From NCBI RefSeq assembly GCF_029223485.1, contig NZ_JARHTP010000021.1:142997-206996 (forward strand): DNA of 64,000 nucleotides, written 5' to 3'. Below are positions 24,648 through 32,382 of this stretch, piece by piece; position 1 is the stretch's first letter; each line of letters begins with the position of its first letter. The translations under genes were made by a program, and so were the position numbers. Under the pieces are notes generated by a model that had not been told where the DNA came from, searched no databases, and worked only from the letters and a program-made list of their open reading frames with translations. This DNA comes from Streptomyces coacervatus. GTDB taxonomy: Bacteria > Actinomycetota > Actinomycetes > Streptomycetales > Streptomycetaceae.

Positions 24648-26308
24648 GACGCCAGCCCCTCGGCCAGCGGACCCAGCGCCAGCGCCGGGAAGTACGTCAG
24701 ACCGGTGATGATCAGGATCGCGCCCACCAGCAGGCCGGTGAACAGCGGCTTCTCGGTCCGCAGGGTGCCCGCGGTCTCCGGGACCGGCTTCTGCTCGGCG
24801 AGCGAGCCGGCCAGCGCCAGCACGAACACCATCGGCAGGAAGCGGCCCAGCAGCATGGCCAGGCCCGTGGTGCTGTTGAACCACTGGGTGTCCGCGTTCA
24901 GACCGGCGAACGCCGAGCCGTTGTTGTTGGAGGCGGACGTGTAGGCGTACAGGATCTCGGAGAATCCGTGCGCCCCGCTGTTGGTCATCGAGTGGCCCGG
25001 GGTCGGCAGGGCCATCGAGAACGCGGTGAAGATCAGCACCAGGGCCGGGGTGATCAGGATGTAGCAGGCCGCCAGCTTGATCTCACGGGAGCCGATCTTC
25101 TTGCCCAGGTACTCGGGCGTACGGCCGACCATCAGACCGGCGATGAACACCGCGATGACCGCCATGATCAGCATGCCGTAGAGGCCGGAGCCGGTACCGC
25201 CGGGTGCGATCTCGCCCAGCATCATGCCGAGCATGGTGATCCCGCCGCCGAGGCCGGTGAAGGAGGAGTGGAAGGAGTCCACCGCACCGGTCGAGGTGAG
25301 CGTGGTCGACACCGCGAAGATCGACGAGGAGCCGACGCCGAAGCGGACCTCCTTGCCCTCCATCGCGCCGTGCGCGAGCTGGAACGCCGGGCCGTGGTGG
25401 GCGAACTCGGTCCACATCATCAGGGCGACGAAGCCGACCCAGATGCTCGCCATGGCCGCAAGGATCGCGTAGCCCTGCTTGACCGAACCGACCATGATGC
25501 CGAAGGTGCGGGTCAGGGCGAACGGGATGACCAGCAGCAGGAAGATCTCGAAGAGGTTGGTGAACGGGCCGGGGTTCTCGAACGGGTGGGCCGAGTTGGC
25601 GTTGAAAATACCGCCGCCGTTGGTGCCCAGCTCCTTGATGGCCTCCGTCGAGGCGACGGCGCCGCCGTTCCACTGCTGGTGGCTGCCCATGAACTGCCCG
25701 ACCTCGTGGATCCCGGCGAAGTTCTGGATGGCGCCGCACGCCACCAGCACGATCGCGGCGATGAAGGCACCCGGCAGCAGAATGCGCGTCACACCGCGCA
25801 CCATGTCCGACCAGAAGTTGCCCAGCTCACCGGTGCGCGAGCGCGCGAAGCCCCGTACGAGAGCCACCGCGACGGCGATGCCGACGGCCGCGGAGACGAA
25901 GTTCTGCACGGCCAGACCGGCGGTCTGCACGACATGGCCCATGGCCTGCTCGCCGTAGTACGACTGCCAGTTGGTGTTGGTCACGAAGGACGCGGCGGTG
26001 TTGAACGCCTGGTCCGCGTCGATGGCCTTGAAGCCCAGCGACATCGGCAGGACGCCCTGGATGCGCTGCAGCAGGTAGAGGAAGAGGACGCCGGCCGCGG
26101 AGAAGGCGAGGACGCCGCGCAGGTACGCGGTCCAGCGCATCTCGGTGTCGGGGTTGGCACCGATGCCCTTGTAGATCCACTTCTCGACGCGCCAGTGCTT
26201 GTCGGAGGAGTAGACCTTGGCCATGTAGTTGCCGAGGGGGATGTAGACGAGAGCCAACGCGCCTATGAGGGCGAGCAGTTGGAGGACGCCTGCGAGTACG
26301 GGACCCAT
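24644..26308 (-). CDS. kdpA: Potassium-transporting ATPase subunit A (channel-like)
   Basis: 554 aa with about ten membrane segments, as usual for KdpA. The four selectivity-filter-like loops include NTNWQSYYGEQAMG, KELGTNGGGIFNANSAHPFEN, and AYTSASNNNGSAFAG. It binds potassium from outside and passes it to KdpB. ATG 26308 lies 8 bp after the kdpF stop. It is co-transcribed with kdpF, kdpB and kdpC. Confidence 0.97.
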   Translation of the reverse strand: MGPVLAGVLQLLALIGALALVYIPLGNYMAKVYSSDKHWRVEKWIYKGIGANPDTEMRWTAYLRGVLAFSAAGVLFLYLLQRIQGVLPMSLGFKAIDADQAFNTAASFVTNTNWQSYYGEQAMGHVVQTAGLAVQNFVSAAVGIAVAVALVRGFARSRTGELGNFWSDMVRGVTRILLPGAFIAAIVLVACGAIQNFAGIHEVGQFMGSHQQWNGGAVASTEAIKELGTNGGGIFNANSAHPFENPGPFTNLFEIFLLLVIPFALTRTFGIMVGSVKQGYAILAAMASIWVGFVALMMWTEFAHHGPAFQLAHGAMEGKEVRFGVGSSSIFAVSTTLTSTGAVDSFHSSFTGLGGGITMLGMMLGEIAPGGTGSGLYGMLIMAVIAVFIAGLMVGRTPEYLGKKIGSREIKLAACYILITPALVLIFTAFSMALPTPGHSMTNSGAHGFSEILYAYTSASNNNGSAFAGLNADTQWFNSTTGLAMLLGRFLPMVFVLALAGSLAEQKPVPETAGTLRTEKPLFTGLLVGAILIITGLTYFPALALGPLAEGLAS

Positions 26309-26316
26309 GTCGTGGC

Positions 26317-26406
26317 TCAGAACCTCTCCGGGAAGATCAGGGCGAGGACGAGATAGCCCAGCAGGGCGACGGCCACGACGAGGCCGACGATGTTCTCGGC
26401 GGTCAC
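26317..26406 (-). CDS. kdpF: KdpF small membrane subunit
   Basis: 29 aa: VTAENIVGLVVAVALLGYLV and then LALIFPERF. The single membrane helix and the FPERF end are typical of KdpF, the lipid-like stabiliser of the Kdp complex. The start GTG 26406 overlaps the stop of the 27-aa peptide gene upstream (GTGA), so translation is coupled. Confidence 0.92.
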   Translation of the reverse strand: MTAENIVGLVVAVALLGYLVLALIFPERF

Positions 26407-26486
26407 AGCTTCGTCACCCCCTTGGCGACGAGGGCCACCAACGCGAAACACGCGATCGTGGCTACGACGAAGGCCAGATCGGCCAT
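26403..26486 (-). CDS. 27-aa membrane peptide at the head of the kdp operon
   Basis: MADLAFVVATIACFALVALV followed by AKGVTKL. It is one predicted membrane helix with a basic cytoplasmic-type tail. AGGAG lies 6 nt before ATG 26486, and the stop overlaps the kdpF start (GTGA). The ribosome site and coupling make real translation likely. It does not look like a second KdpF by sequence. It could be an extra small subunit or regulator of Kdp; no function can be assigned. Confidence 0.75.
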   Translation of the reverse strand: MADLAFVVATIACFALVALVAKGVTKL

Positions 26487-26561
26487 CGCGAACTCCTAGG
26501 AGAGGTTCGTTGGACAGGGACGGTTAGAGGAAACAGCCTTCGTGGCCGGAATCCGGCTCCG

Positions 26562-26610
26562 TTGACGGCTCCCATACGGCCCGCTGCGCGCCTTTGACGG
26601 AACTCTTACG
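26562..26610. promoter_or_regulatory. 49-bp four-half-site array B upstream of kdp (candidate KdpE box)
   Basis: On the minus strand, reading toward kdp, the half-sites are CGTAAG 26610, CGTCAA 26599, CGTATG 26578 and CGTCAA 26567, with spacings 11, 21, 11. Each pair sits in a larger direct repeat (CGTAAGAGTTCCGTCAAAGG and CGTATGGGAGCCGTCAACGG). The array lies 76-124 bp upstream of the first kdp start codon. Confidence 0.75.
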
Positions 26611-26670
26611 GCTGGACCATCACCGCAGGTCGGAAGCGGCCCCCGGTCCGAACAGGCGTCAGAGCAGGCG

Positions 26671-28512
26671 TCAGAACAAACGGAAGCGCAGTCGGCAGAT
26701 CACCGCATCGGTCTCCTTGCGCACGGCGTGTGCGACGACGGCGCCCCGCTGGTTCTGCAGCAGCCGCTGCCACAGCCGCTCGGGCTCCGTCTCCGGGATC
26801 AGCACGGTGACCCGGGTGGCCGGCTCGGACACGGACACCTCGCGGACGTAGGCGGCGATGGGGCGGCCCAGGGTGCGGCGCCGGCAGGTCAGCCGGACCA
26901 GCGGCACGCCCGGGTCCCACTGCGCCCAGGCGCGCTCCAGGGCGTGCAGCTGGGCCCGGTCCTCGGGGTCGGGGTAGCAGACGGTGACGGCGCGGACCTC
27001 GTCGCCGAGGGAGGCGGCGGCCGTCAGGGCCTCCGAGGTGAGGCGGGAGATCGAGGACACCGGCACGATCACGACCGAGCGGTCGCGGTGCGGATGCTCG
27101 GGGATGCGGCCGAGCCCCAGCCGCTCACCGATGCGTGCGTAGGCGCGGTGCACGGTCTCGAAGGCCGCGACCAGCAGCGGCAGGGCGATCACGATCAGCC
27201 AGGCGCCCTCCTCGAACTTCGACGCCGTGACGACGACCGCCGAGATGCCGGTGAGGACGGCGCCGAACCCGTTGAGCAGCGCCTTGCCCTTCCAGCCCGG
27301 GCTGTGCTCATGCCGCCAGTGCCGGACCATGCCGACCTGGGCGACGGTGAACCCGACGAAGACGCCGATCGCGAACAGCGGCACCAGGGTGTTGGTGTCG
27401 CCGCCGGAGAAGACCAGCAGCGCGGCGGAGACGGCGGCCAGGGCCAGCACGCCGTGCCGGTGCACCTGGCGGTCGGCCTTCAGGGCGAACACATGCGGTG
27501 CGTAGTTGTCCCGGGCCAGCAGCTTCAGCAGCACCGGCAGGCCGCCGAACGAGGTGTTCGCGGACAGCGCCAGCAGGATCATCGTCGCGAACTGGATGAC
27601 GTAGAAAGCCCAGTTGTGGCCGAGCGAGGCGTCCGCGAGCTGGGCCAGGACGGTGACGCCCTCGACCGGCTGGAGGTGGAAGCGGGAGATCAGCACCGAC
27701 AGCCCGATCAGCATCACGCCGAGCACCGCGCCGAGGGCGACCTCCGCCCGCTGGGCCCGCTTGGCGCGCGGGACGCGGAAGGAGGGCACGGCGTTGGCGA
27801 TGGCCTCGACACCGGTCAGGGCGCTGCATCCGGAGGCGAAAGCTTTCAGCAGGAGGAGGGCGCCCACGGTGGTGGCGTTGTCGGCGAGCGCCGAGGCATG
27901 ACCGGCCGCGGTCGCCGTGCTCACGGGCCCGGAACGGAACAGTCCGACGACGATCAGCACGAAGATCGAGCCGACGAACACGACGGTCGGCACGATGAAG
28001 GCCTTGGCGGACTCCACGATGCCGCGCAGATTCACCGCGGTGACGACCGCGAGCACCGCCAGGCACAGCCACAGGCGCTCCCCGTACAGGGCGGGGAAGG
28101 CGGAGGTCAGCGCGGCCACGCCGGCCGTGACGGCGACGGCGACGTTCAGCACGTAGTCCAGGACGAGCGAGGCCGCCGCCACCAGGCTCGTGCGCGCGCC
28201 CAGGTGCGTCTTCGCCACCGCATAAGACCCGCCGCCGTCGGGAAAGGCGGCGATCACCTGCCGGTACGAGGCGACCAGCACCGCCAGCAGGCCCGCGATG
28301 GCCAGGGTCACCGGCAGGGTGAAGCCCAGTCCGTGGGCGCCGGCGGCGGCCAGCACCAGCACGATCGCCTCGGGTCCGTAGGCGACCGACGCCATCGCGT
28401 CCAGCGACAGGGCGGCGAGGCCGGTGACGGCGGTGAGGCGGTGGCGCTCGCCGGTATCGGGCGGCTCCTCACCTGCGGGGACGGCGCCCGGTTCGGTGGT
28501 CAGGACGGACAT
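26671..28512 (-). CDS. KimA-like potassium importer (APC superfamily)
   Basis: 613 aa: about 12 membrane segments (to about residue 450) and a C-terminal cytoplasmic domain (VVIVPVSSISRLTSEAL on). Several stretches match the Bacillus KimA/YdaO potassium importer as I remember it: LDAMASVAYGPEAI, ASYRQVIAAFPDGGGSY, LLKAFASGCSALTGVEAI and ALSANTSFGGLP. That, and its place in a potassium island, support proton-coupled potassium uptake; a generic amino-acid permease is the alternative. The upstream region carries a two-half-site element at 28664-28680. I saw no c-di-AMP riboswitch of the kind that precedes Bacillus kimA. Confidence 0.8.
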   Translation of the reverse strand: MSVLTTEPGAVPAGEEPPDTGERHRLTAVTGLAALSLDAMASVAYGPEAIVLVLAAAGAHGLGFTLPVTLAIAGLLAVLVASYRQVIAAFPDGGGSYAVAKTHLGARTSLVAAASLVLDYVLNVAVAVTAGVAALTSAFPALYGERLWLCLAVLAVVTAVNLRGIVESAKAFIVPTVVFVGSIFVLIVVGLFRSGPVSTATAAGHASALADNATTVGALLLLKAFASGCSALTGVEAIANAVPSFRVPRAKRAQRAEVALGAVLGVMLIGLSVLISRFHLQPVEGVTVLAQLADASLGHNWAFYVIQFATMILLALSANTSFGGLPVLLKLLARDNYAPHVFALKADRQVHRHGVLALAAVSAALLVFSGGDTNTLVPLFAIGVFVGFTVAQVGMVRHWRHEHSPGWKGKALLNGFGAVLTGISAVVVTASKFEEGAWLIVIALPLLVAAFETVHRAYARIGERLGLGRIPEHPHRDRSVVIVPVSSISRLTSEALTAAASLGDEVRAVTVCYPDPEDRAQLHALERAWAQWDPGVPLVRLTCRRRTLGRPIAAYVREVSVSEPATRVTVLIPETEPERLWQRLLQNQRGAVVAHAVRKETDAVICRLRFRLF

Positions 28513-28663
28513 GGGTGCGTGCTCCTTAGTACAACCTGCAGGACGACCTGCGTGCGGGACGGACGGCCGTGCGCGGCCGTCGCGTCCGATGCATCAAGGT
28601 TGTGTCCCGATGTCCGGGCCGCCGAGCGTCCCTTGCGCGTTCTTCGCGTCGAACCCGGCGTCT

Positions 28664-28680
28664 TTGACGCGTCCTTGATG
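28664..28680. promoter_or_regulatory. Two-half-site element upstream of the KimA-like gene
   Basis: TTGACG 28664 and TTGATG 28675 are 11 bp apart and embedded in a direct repeat (minus strand CATCAAGGACG then CGTCAAAGACG). Only weak matches occur at the expected 21-bp neighbour positions. Confidence 0.5.
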
Positions 28681-28709
28681 CAGGTGTGACTTGGGCAACG
28701 GGCGGTCCT

Positions 28710-28758
28710 CGCTGCGGTGCCGTCAAGAAGGAGCGCGGGGCCGTATGAGTCCCGTCAA
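28710..28758. promoter_or_regulatory. 49-bp array C upstream of the first two-TM gene
   Basis: Half-sites are CGCTGC 28710 (weak), CGTCAA 28721, CGTATG 28742 and CGTCAA 28753, with spacings 11, 21, 11. The last half-site begins 35 bp before the -10 box at 28788. Confidence 0.65.
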
Positions 28759-28787
28759 GGTCCATTCCTCCTCGTCCGTGCGCTCTC

Positions 28788-28793
28788 TACCGT
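28788..28793 (+). promoter_or_regulatory. -10 box of a leaderless promoter
   Basis: TACCGT ends 7 nt before ATG 28801. The array half-site CGTCAA at 28753 covers the -48 to -43 region, a position suited to an activator replacing a -35 box. Confidence 0.55.
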
Positions 28794-28800
28794 CATGTGC

Positions 28801-29373
28801 ATGGGACACCGCGACGACGCGCGCCGACACGGATCCAGGACCCCCGAACCCAGCGCCTACGCACCGGAATCCGGCCCCGTGGTCCACGATCGCCGCTGGG
28901 CGGGGGATCTGATCAGCGCGATCCGCTGCGCGGCCGTACTCCTCGGCCTGCTGTTCCTGATCGACTGGGGCGCGGACACCCTGTCGCTGCGGCGCGGTGC
29001 GCTGTGGTCCGCGCTCGCCGCACTGCTCTTCCTCCTGCTCTGCCCCGACCGGATCCGCGCCGGCGAGGGCTGGCTGAGCTCACGCAGGCTGCTGGTCACC
29101 CGGAGGGTCCGCACCGACCTGCTGGTCTCGGTGCGCTGCCTCGACGGAATCACCCAGCGCCTGGTGCTCCGGGACGCCCTCGGCGAGCGCATCGAACTCG
29201 ACCCCCGGGTCCTCGTCCACAATCCCGACCTCTGGCACCGGTTGCACGAGGACGCCCGCAAGTCCCTGACCCTGGGCACCCTGCTGTGCGGGACCACCGC
29301 GCTGGACCGGGTCTCGGAGCGGGTGGAGCGCGAGACGGCGGAGACGGTGTTCAGGGTCTCCGACCTGGCATGA
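28801..29373 (+). CDS. Two-TM membrane protein of the potassium island (paralogue 1)
   Basis: 190 aa. Two adjacent hydrophobic segments (CAAVLLGLLFLIDWG and ALWSALAALLFLLLCP, about residues 45-85) are followed by a beta-rich cytoplasmic part: RRVRTDLLVSV, QRLVLRDALGERIELDPRVL. It then ends in a helix. The layout resembles small bacterial PH-like membrane proteins, but I cannot place it in a family. It is clearly paralogous to 44747-45265 (shared DWxADTL, RTDxLV, LVLRDAxGxRxELDPR, ETAxxVxRxSxL). The start is set by the leaderless promoter; an upstream in-frame ATG at 28717 is unlikely. Function is unknown; the array upstream ties it to potassium control. Confidence 0.78.
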   Translation: MGHRDDARRHGSRTPEPSAYAPESGPVVHDRRWAGDLISAIRCAAVLLGLLFLIDWGADTLSLRRGALWSALAALLFLLLCPDRIRAGEGWLSSRRLLVTRRVRTDLLVSVRCLDGITQRLVLRDALGERIELDPRVLVHNPDLWHRLHEDARKSLTLGTLLCGTTALDRVSERVERETAETVFRVSDLA

Positions 29374-29390
29374 CGGTCCCCTGGGCGGTA

Positions 29391-29430
29391 CCGCGCCCCG
29401 TAAGGGGCGCGGGGAACTGCGCGACCAGCC
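29391..29430 (+). repeat. Dispersed gene-end repeat, copy 2
   Basis: CCGCGCCCCGTAAGGGGCGC and then GGGGAACTGCGCGACCAGCC. It starts 18 bp after the stop of the two-TM gene, between convergent genes. The first half can fold as a CCGCGCCCC/GGGGCGCGG hairpin. Confidence 0.85.
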
Positions 29431-29478
29431 CCCACCGGCCCGCGGATTGGTCACCGCGCTGCCAGCGGAGCGCTCCGT

Positions 29479-31452
29479 CTACTGCCGCCGGTCCGCCGGA
29501 TGCGGCTGCACGCCCGTCATCAGAATGTCCAGGCCGCGCCGCGTCGTCACAAGGACCACGCGGTCGCCCGCCCGCAGGACCCGCCCCTGCACCGGACGCC
29601 AGTCGAAGCCCGTCCGGCCGGGACGCGGTCCGGGGAGGCCGTCCACGGCCTCCGACACCGGCAGTGGCCCGGTGGCCGTCCCGACGGCCAGCACCCGCCA
29701 CTCGTTCTCCCGGAACGCCTCGTGCACGGAGCGCCCCTCCAGCTCGGGATGCCCCGCCACATCCACGCAGGTGAACAGCAGCGAGCCCCGCTCCACCGGC
29801 ATCACGCCCAGCACATGGCGGCCCATCATCGCGGCGGCGAACGACGGCGCAGCCAGCGCGGAAACGCTTCTGCTCCGGGTCAGGGCGTCCGGGTAGGAGG
29901 CGCGCAGGGTGCGTTGGACGGTGGCCGCGAAGGCGTCGTCGTACAGCCGCGTCACCACCCGCACGGCGGGGTTCGTCTCCCGGACCGCCATGACGATGTC
30001 GAGGTTCTGGCCGTCGTCGCGGGTCAGGACGAGCAGCGAGCCGCTCTGCCGGATGCGGGCCAGTTCGAGCACGCCCGGGGCGGTGGCGTCCTCCAGTATC
30101 AGCGGTACGCCGAGTTGGCGGGCGAGGGCGACGCCGCGGGCGTGCGGGTCGCGCTCGATGGCCACCACCTGGTGGTCGGTGGCGCGCAGCCGGGCCAGCA
30201 CCCGGGTGCCGACCATGCCCAGGCCGACCAGGACGATATGGCCGCTGACGTCGTCCTCGGGCGGATGGTTCGCCGAGGCGGTACGGAACGCCTCGGTGGC
30301 ACTCATGGTTGCGGCGACGACCATGGGCAGTACGGCCAACCCCACGAAACCGGCAAGGAGTTGGAGCACTCGGCGGGCCACCGACTCCTCGGTGGCCGGG
30401 TCGCCCATGGTGAAGATGTCCAGCATCGGCAGATAGAAGTTCTTCCACCACGGGTGCTCGTCCGCGAAGAGCGCGGTGGCGGCCGCGAGCACAAGGACGA
30501 CTGCCGTCAACGCCCCATAGACGGCCGCGAGTTGATGAGAGAGGAAGACCTTCCACGGCAGGTGGGCGAGCCGTGCCCGCAGCCACCGGCGAGGGTGGAG
30601 GCGACGGGCTCGGGCGGCCGTTTCGGACGCGAGGTGGGTGACCTCCTCCAGCATCAGCCGCCCGTGCGTGAACTGCCGGTGATAGGCGGCCCGGGAGTCG
30701 GGCAGCAGCTGGGTGCCGTCCTCGCCGGATGTCTCCGCGCTGTCCTGGCTGGCCGGGTCGTCCTGGTGGGCGCCGGACAGCACGGCGAGGGCGGCCAGAT
30801 CGGTGGCGTGCGACGGCGTGCCGGCGGGGCGTACGACTCCGCGGAAGACCTTGCCCTCCACCTGGAGGGTGTGTCCGTGCCCCAGGGCGGCCGCCGCCAC
30901 GAGTTCCGGTACGGCGGTGTCGGCGTCGGAGAGCACGGTGGTGGAGGTGTCCTGGGGGAGGTCGTCGCACAGTCCCGCCGCCCGGTCCAGCAGCCGCTCC
31001 AGATGGCGGCCGCGCTCGCGGTTGAACATGCGGACGACCAGCCGCACGGAGGGGTTGACGGTCCGGGCGAGCAGCGCCGCGGTCATGTTGAGCTGGTCGT
31101 CACGGTAGGTCAGGGCGAGCGCGGCGGCCCGCTCGACGCCCGCCGCCCGCAGGGCTCGCTCGTCGGGACGGGCGGAGAGGTGCAGTTGGACCGGTGAGTC
31201 CGGGTCTTCGTGCAGCGCGGCGATCTCCGCACCACGCTCGTCGCTCGCGGACGGCAGCACCACGGTGACGATCTCGCCGCACACGGCGTCCAGTTCGACG
31301 GCGAGCCGGTGCGCGAGTGCGTCGTCGCCGCAGATCACCATGTGCTGCGATCGCTGGCCGGGCTCCGGGCAGGCGGGGAGAGTTGTCGTCACAACAGGCT
31401 GAACGGCGCGGGTCACCAGGGCTGTTCCGGCCAGGGGCCGCACATGATCCAA
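29479..31452 (-). CDS. RCK-domain ion-channel protein (TrkA-N/KTN)
   Basis: About 657 aa. The first RCK/TrkA-N domain is at residues about 37-230 (QHMVICGDDALAHRLAVEL). A two-helix membrane pore region follows (AAVYGALTAVVLVLAAATAL, then a pore loop and RRVLQLLAGFVGLAVLPMVV), then a second RCK domain (HIVLVGLGMVGTRVLARLR) with a TrkA-C-like end. The pore loop reads LDIFTMGDPATEES, where potassium channels have TVGYG-like filters, so selectivity is uncertain. RCK domains bind NAD(H) or other nucleotides to gate the pore. The start is uncertain: TTG 31452, GTG 31443 or GTG 31416 are possible. It follows the DUF4118 gene by about 100 bp on the same strand and probably shares its operon. Confidence 0.8.
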   Translation of the reverse strand: MDHVRPLAGTALVTRAVQPVVTTTLPACPEPGQRSQHMVICGDDALAHRLAVELDAVCGEIVTVVLPSASDERGAEIAALHEDPDSPVQLHLSARPDERALRAAGVERAAALALTYRDDQLNMTAALLARTVNPSVRLVVRMFNRERGRHLERLLDRAAGLCDDLPQDTSTTVLSDADTAVPELVAAAALGHGHTLQVEGKVFRGVVRPAGTPSHATDLAALAVLSGAHQDDPASQDSAETSGEDGTQLLPDSRAAYHRQFTHGRLMLEEVTHLASETAARARRLHPRRWLRARLAHLPWKVFLSHQLAAVYGALTAVVLVLAAATALFADEHPWWKNFYLPMLDIFTMGDPATEESVARRVLQLLAGFVGLAVLPMVVAATMSATEAFRTASANHPPEDDVSGHIVLVGLGMVGTRVLARLRATDHQVVAIERDPHARGVALARQLGVPLILEDATAPGVLELARIRQSGSLLVLTRDDGQNLDIVMAVRETNPAVRVVTRLYDDAFAATVQRTLRASYPDALTRSRSVSALAAPSFAAAMMGRHVLGVMPVERGSLLFTCVDVAGHPELEGRSVHEAFRENEWRVLAVGTATGPLPVSEAVDGLPGPRPGRTGFDWRPVQGRVLRAGDRVVLVTTRRGLDILMTGVQPHPADRRQ

Positions 31453-31554
31453 GACTTCGTCAAGAACATGCCAACGACACGCGCCACCGGTGCCGCGCCG
31501 GCGGACCTCAGCCGCTCTGCCCCGGCTCCCGCCAGCCGTTCTGCCCGGCCCGCG

Positions 31555-32382
31555 TCAGCCCTTCCGTGCCGGCCCCGCCGTGTCCAGCGCCGCCCCCGTC
31601 TGGTCCGCCAGGGTCACGGCGACCAGGCGTGCCTGCAAGGGCGGCACCCGGCCGGGACCCGGCGTCAGCATGAAGCGCCCGAGGTAGTGCCCGTTGCCGT
31701 ACGCCCGCAGCTCGATCTCTCCCTCGGGCCAGCCGCTCGCGTCGGCGTCCCAGGGCCGGGAGCCGACGGTCAGGCTGCCGTCGGCCTGGAGGCGGGGCGG
31801 GCGGCCCAGGAGTGTGCCGTACTCGAAGCGGCAGGCGCGCAGTCCGAGGAGTCCGGCGAGTTCGCGCCGCACGTGATCCACCACGGTGTCCGCGGACTTG
31901 GCGGACTGCACCAGGTCGGCCGTGGCATGGATCCGGGCGAGATAGCCCGCGTCCGTCACCGTGACGACCTCCAACCGGCGGGCATGCACGGCGAGTTGGG
32001 ACACGATCAGGCCGACGGCCAGCAGCAGCACCGCAGTTTCGACATCGGCGGATGCGGTGATGTCGAACGTCTCGTACGGCCGGGTCAGGAAGCTGTGCCC
32101 AATTGCGGCTCCGCCGCGGGCGAACCAGGCCGCCGCCGACAGCGAGGCGACCACCCCCGCCGTCCGGCTGCCCAGCGCGGAGACCGCGACGACGGCCACG
32201 ACGAGGACAAGGGCGGCGTTGGTGCGGGAGAGATCCGTACGGAACGGCACGAGCGCGAGGGCCACCAGGAACGGGGCGACCAGGCCGGCGGCCAGGGCGA
32301 TCCGGTCGCGCGCCGGCCAAGCTGTCGTTCGGGGGCCGGAAGTGGTGCGGTACAGCTTCCACGGGCCGGTCGCAGTGCTCAT
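31555..32382 (-). CDS. DUF4118 membrane protein with GAF-like domain
   Basis: 275 aa. Four short membrane helices (LAAGLVAPFLVALALVPF; AALVLVVAVVAVSAL; VVASLSAAAWFARG; TAVLLLAVGLIVSQLAV) match the KdpD membrane module (DUF4118). A GAF-like soluble part (HATADLVQSAKSADTVVDHV, LLGLRACRFEYG) follows. No kinase or HATPase domain is present. ATG 32382 overlaps the stop of the second KdpD gene (ATGA). It looks like a detached sensor module working with the second KdpD, perhaps by hetero-association. That role is an inference. Confidence 0.83.
   Translation of the reverse strand: MSTATGPWKLYRTTSGPRTTAWPARDRIALAAGLVAPFLVALALVPFRTDLSRTNAALVLVVAVVAVSALGSRTAGVVASLSAAAWFARGGAAIGHSFLTRPYETFDITASADVETAVLLLAVGLIVSQLAVHARRLEVVTVTDAGYLARIHATADLVQSAKSADTVVDHVRRELAGLLGLRACRFEYGTLLGRPPRLQADGSLTVGSRPWDADASGWPEGEIELRAYGNGHYLGRFMLTPGPGRVPPLQARLVAVTLADQTGAALDTAGPARKG

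Noticed and set aside
28513..28800. c-di-AMP riboswitch upstream of the KimA-like gene or orphan kdpB
   Set aside because: I found no stretch resembling the conserved core in either leader; a covariance search would settle it.
31453..31554. Array before the RCK channel gene
   Set aside because: Only one CGTCAA (31458) is present; neighbours at 11 or 21 bp do not match. The gene is better explained as part of the second kdpD operon.
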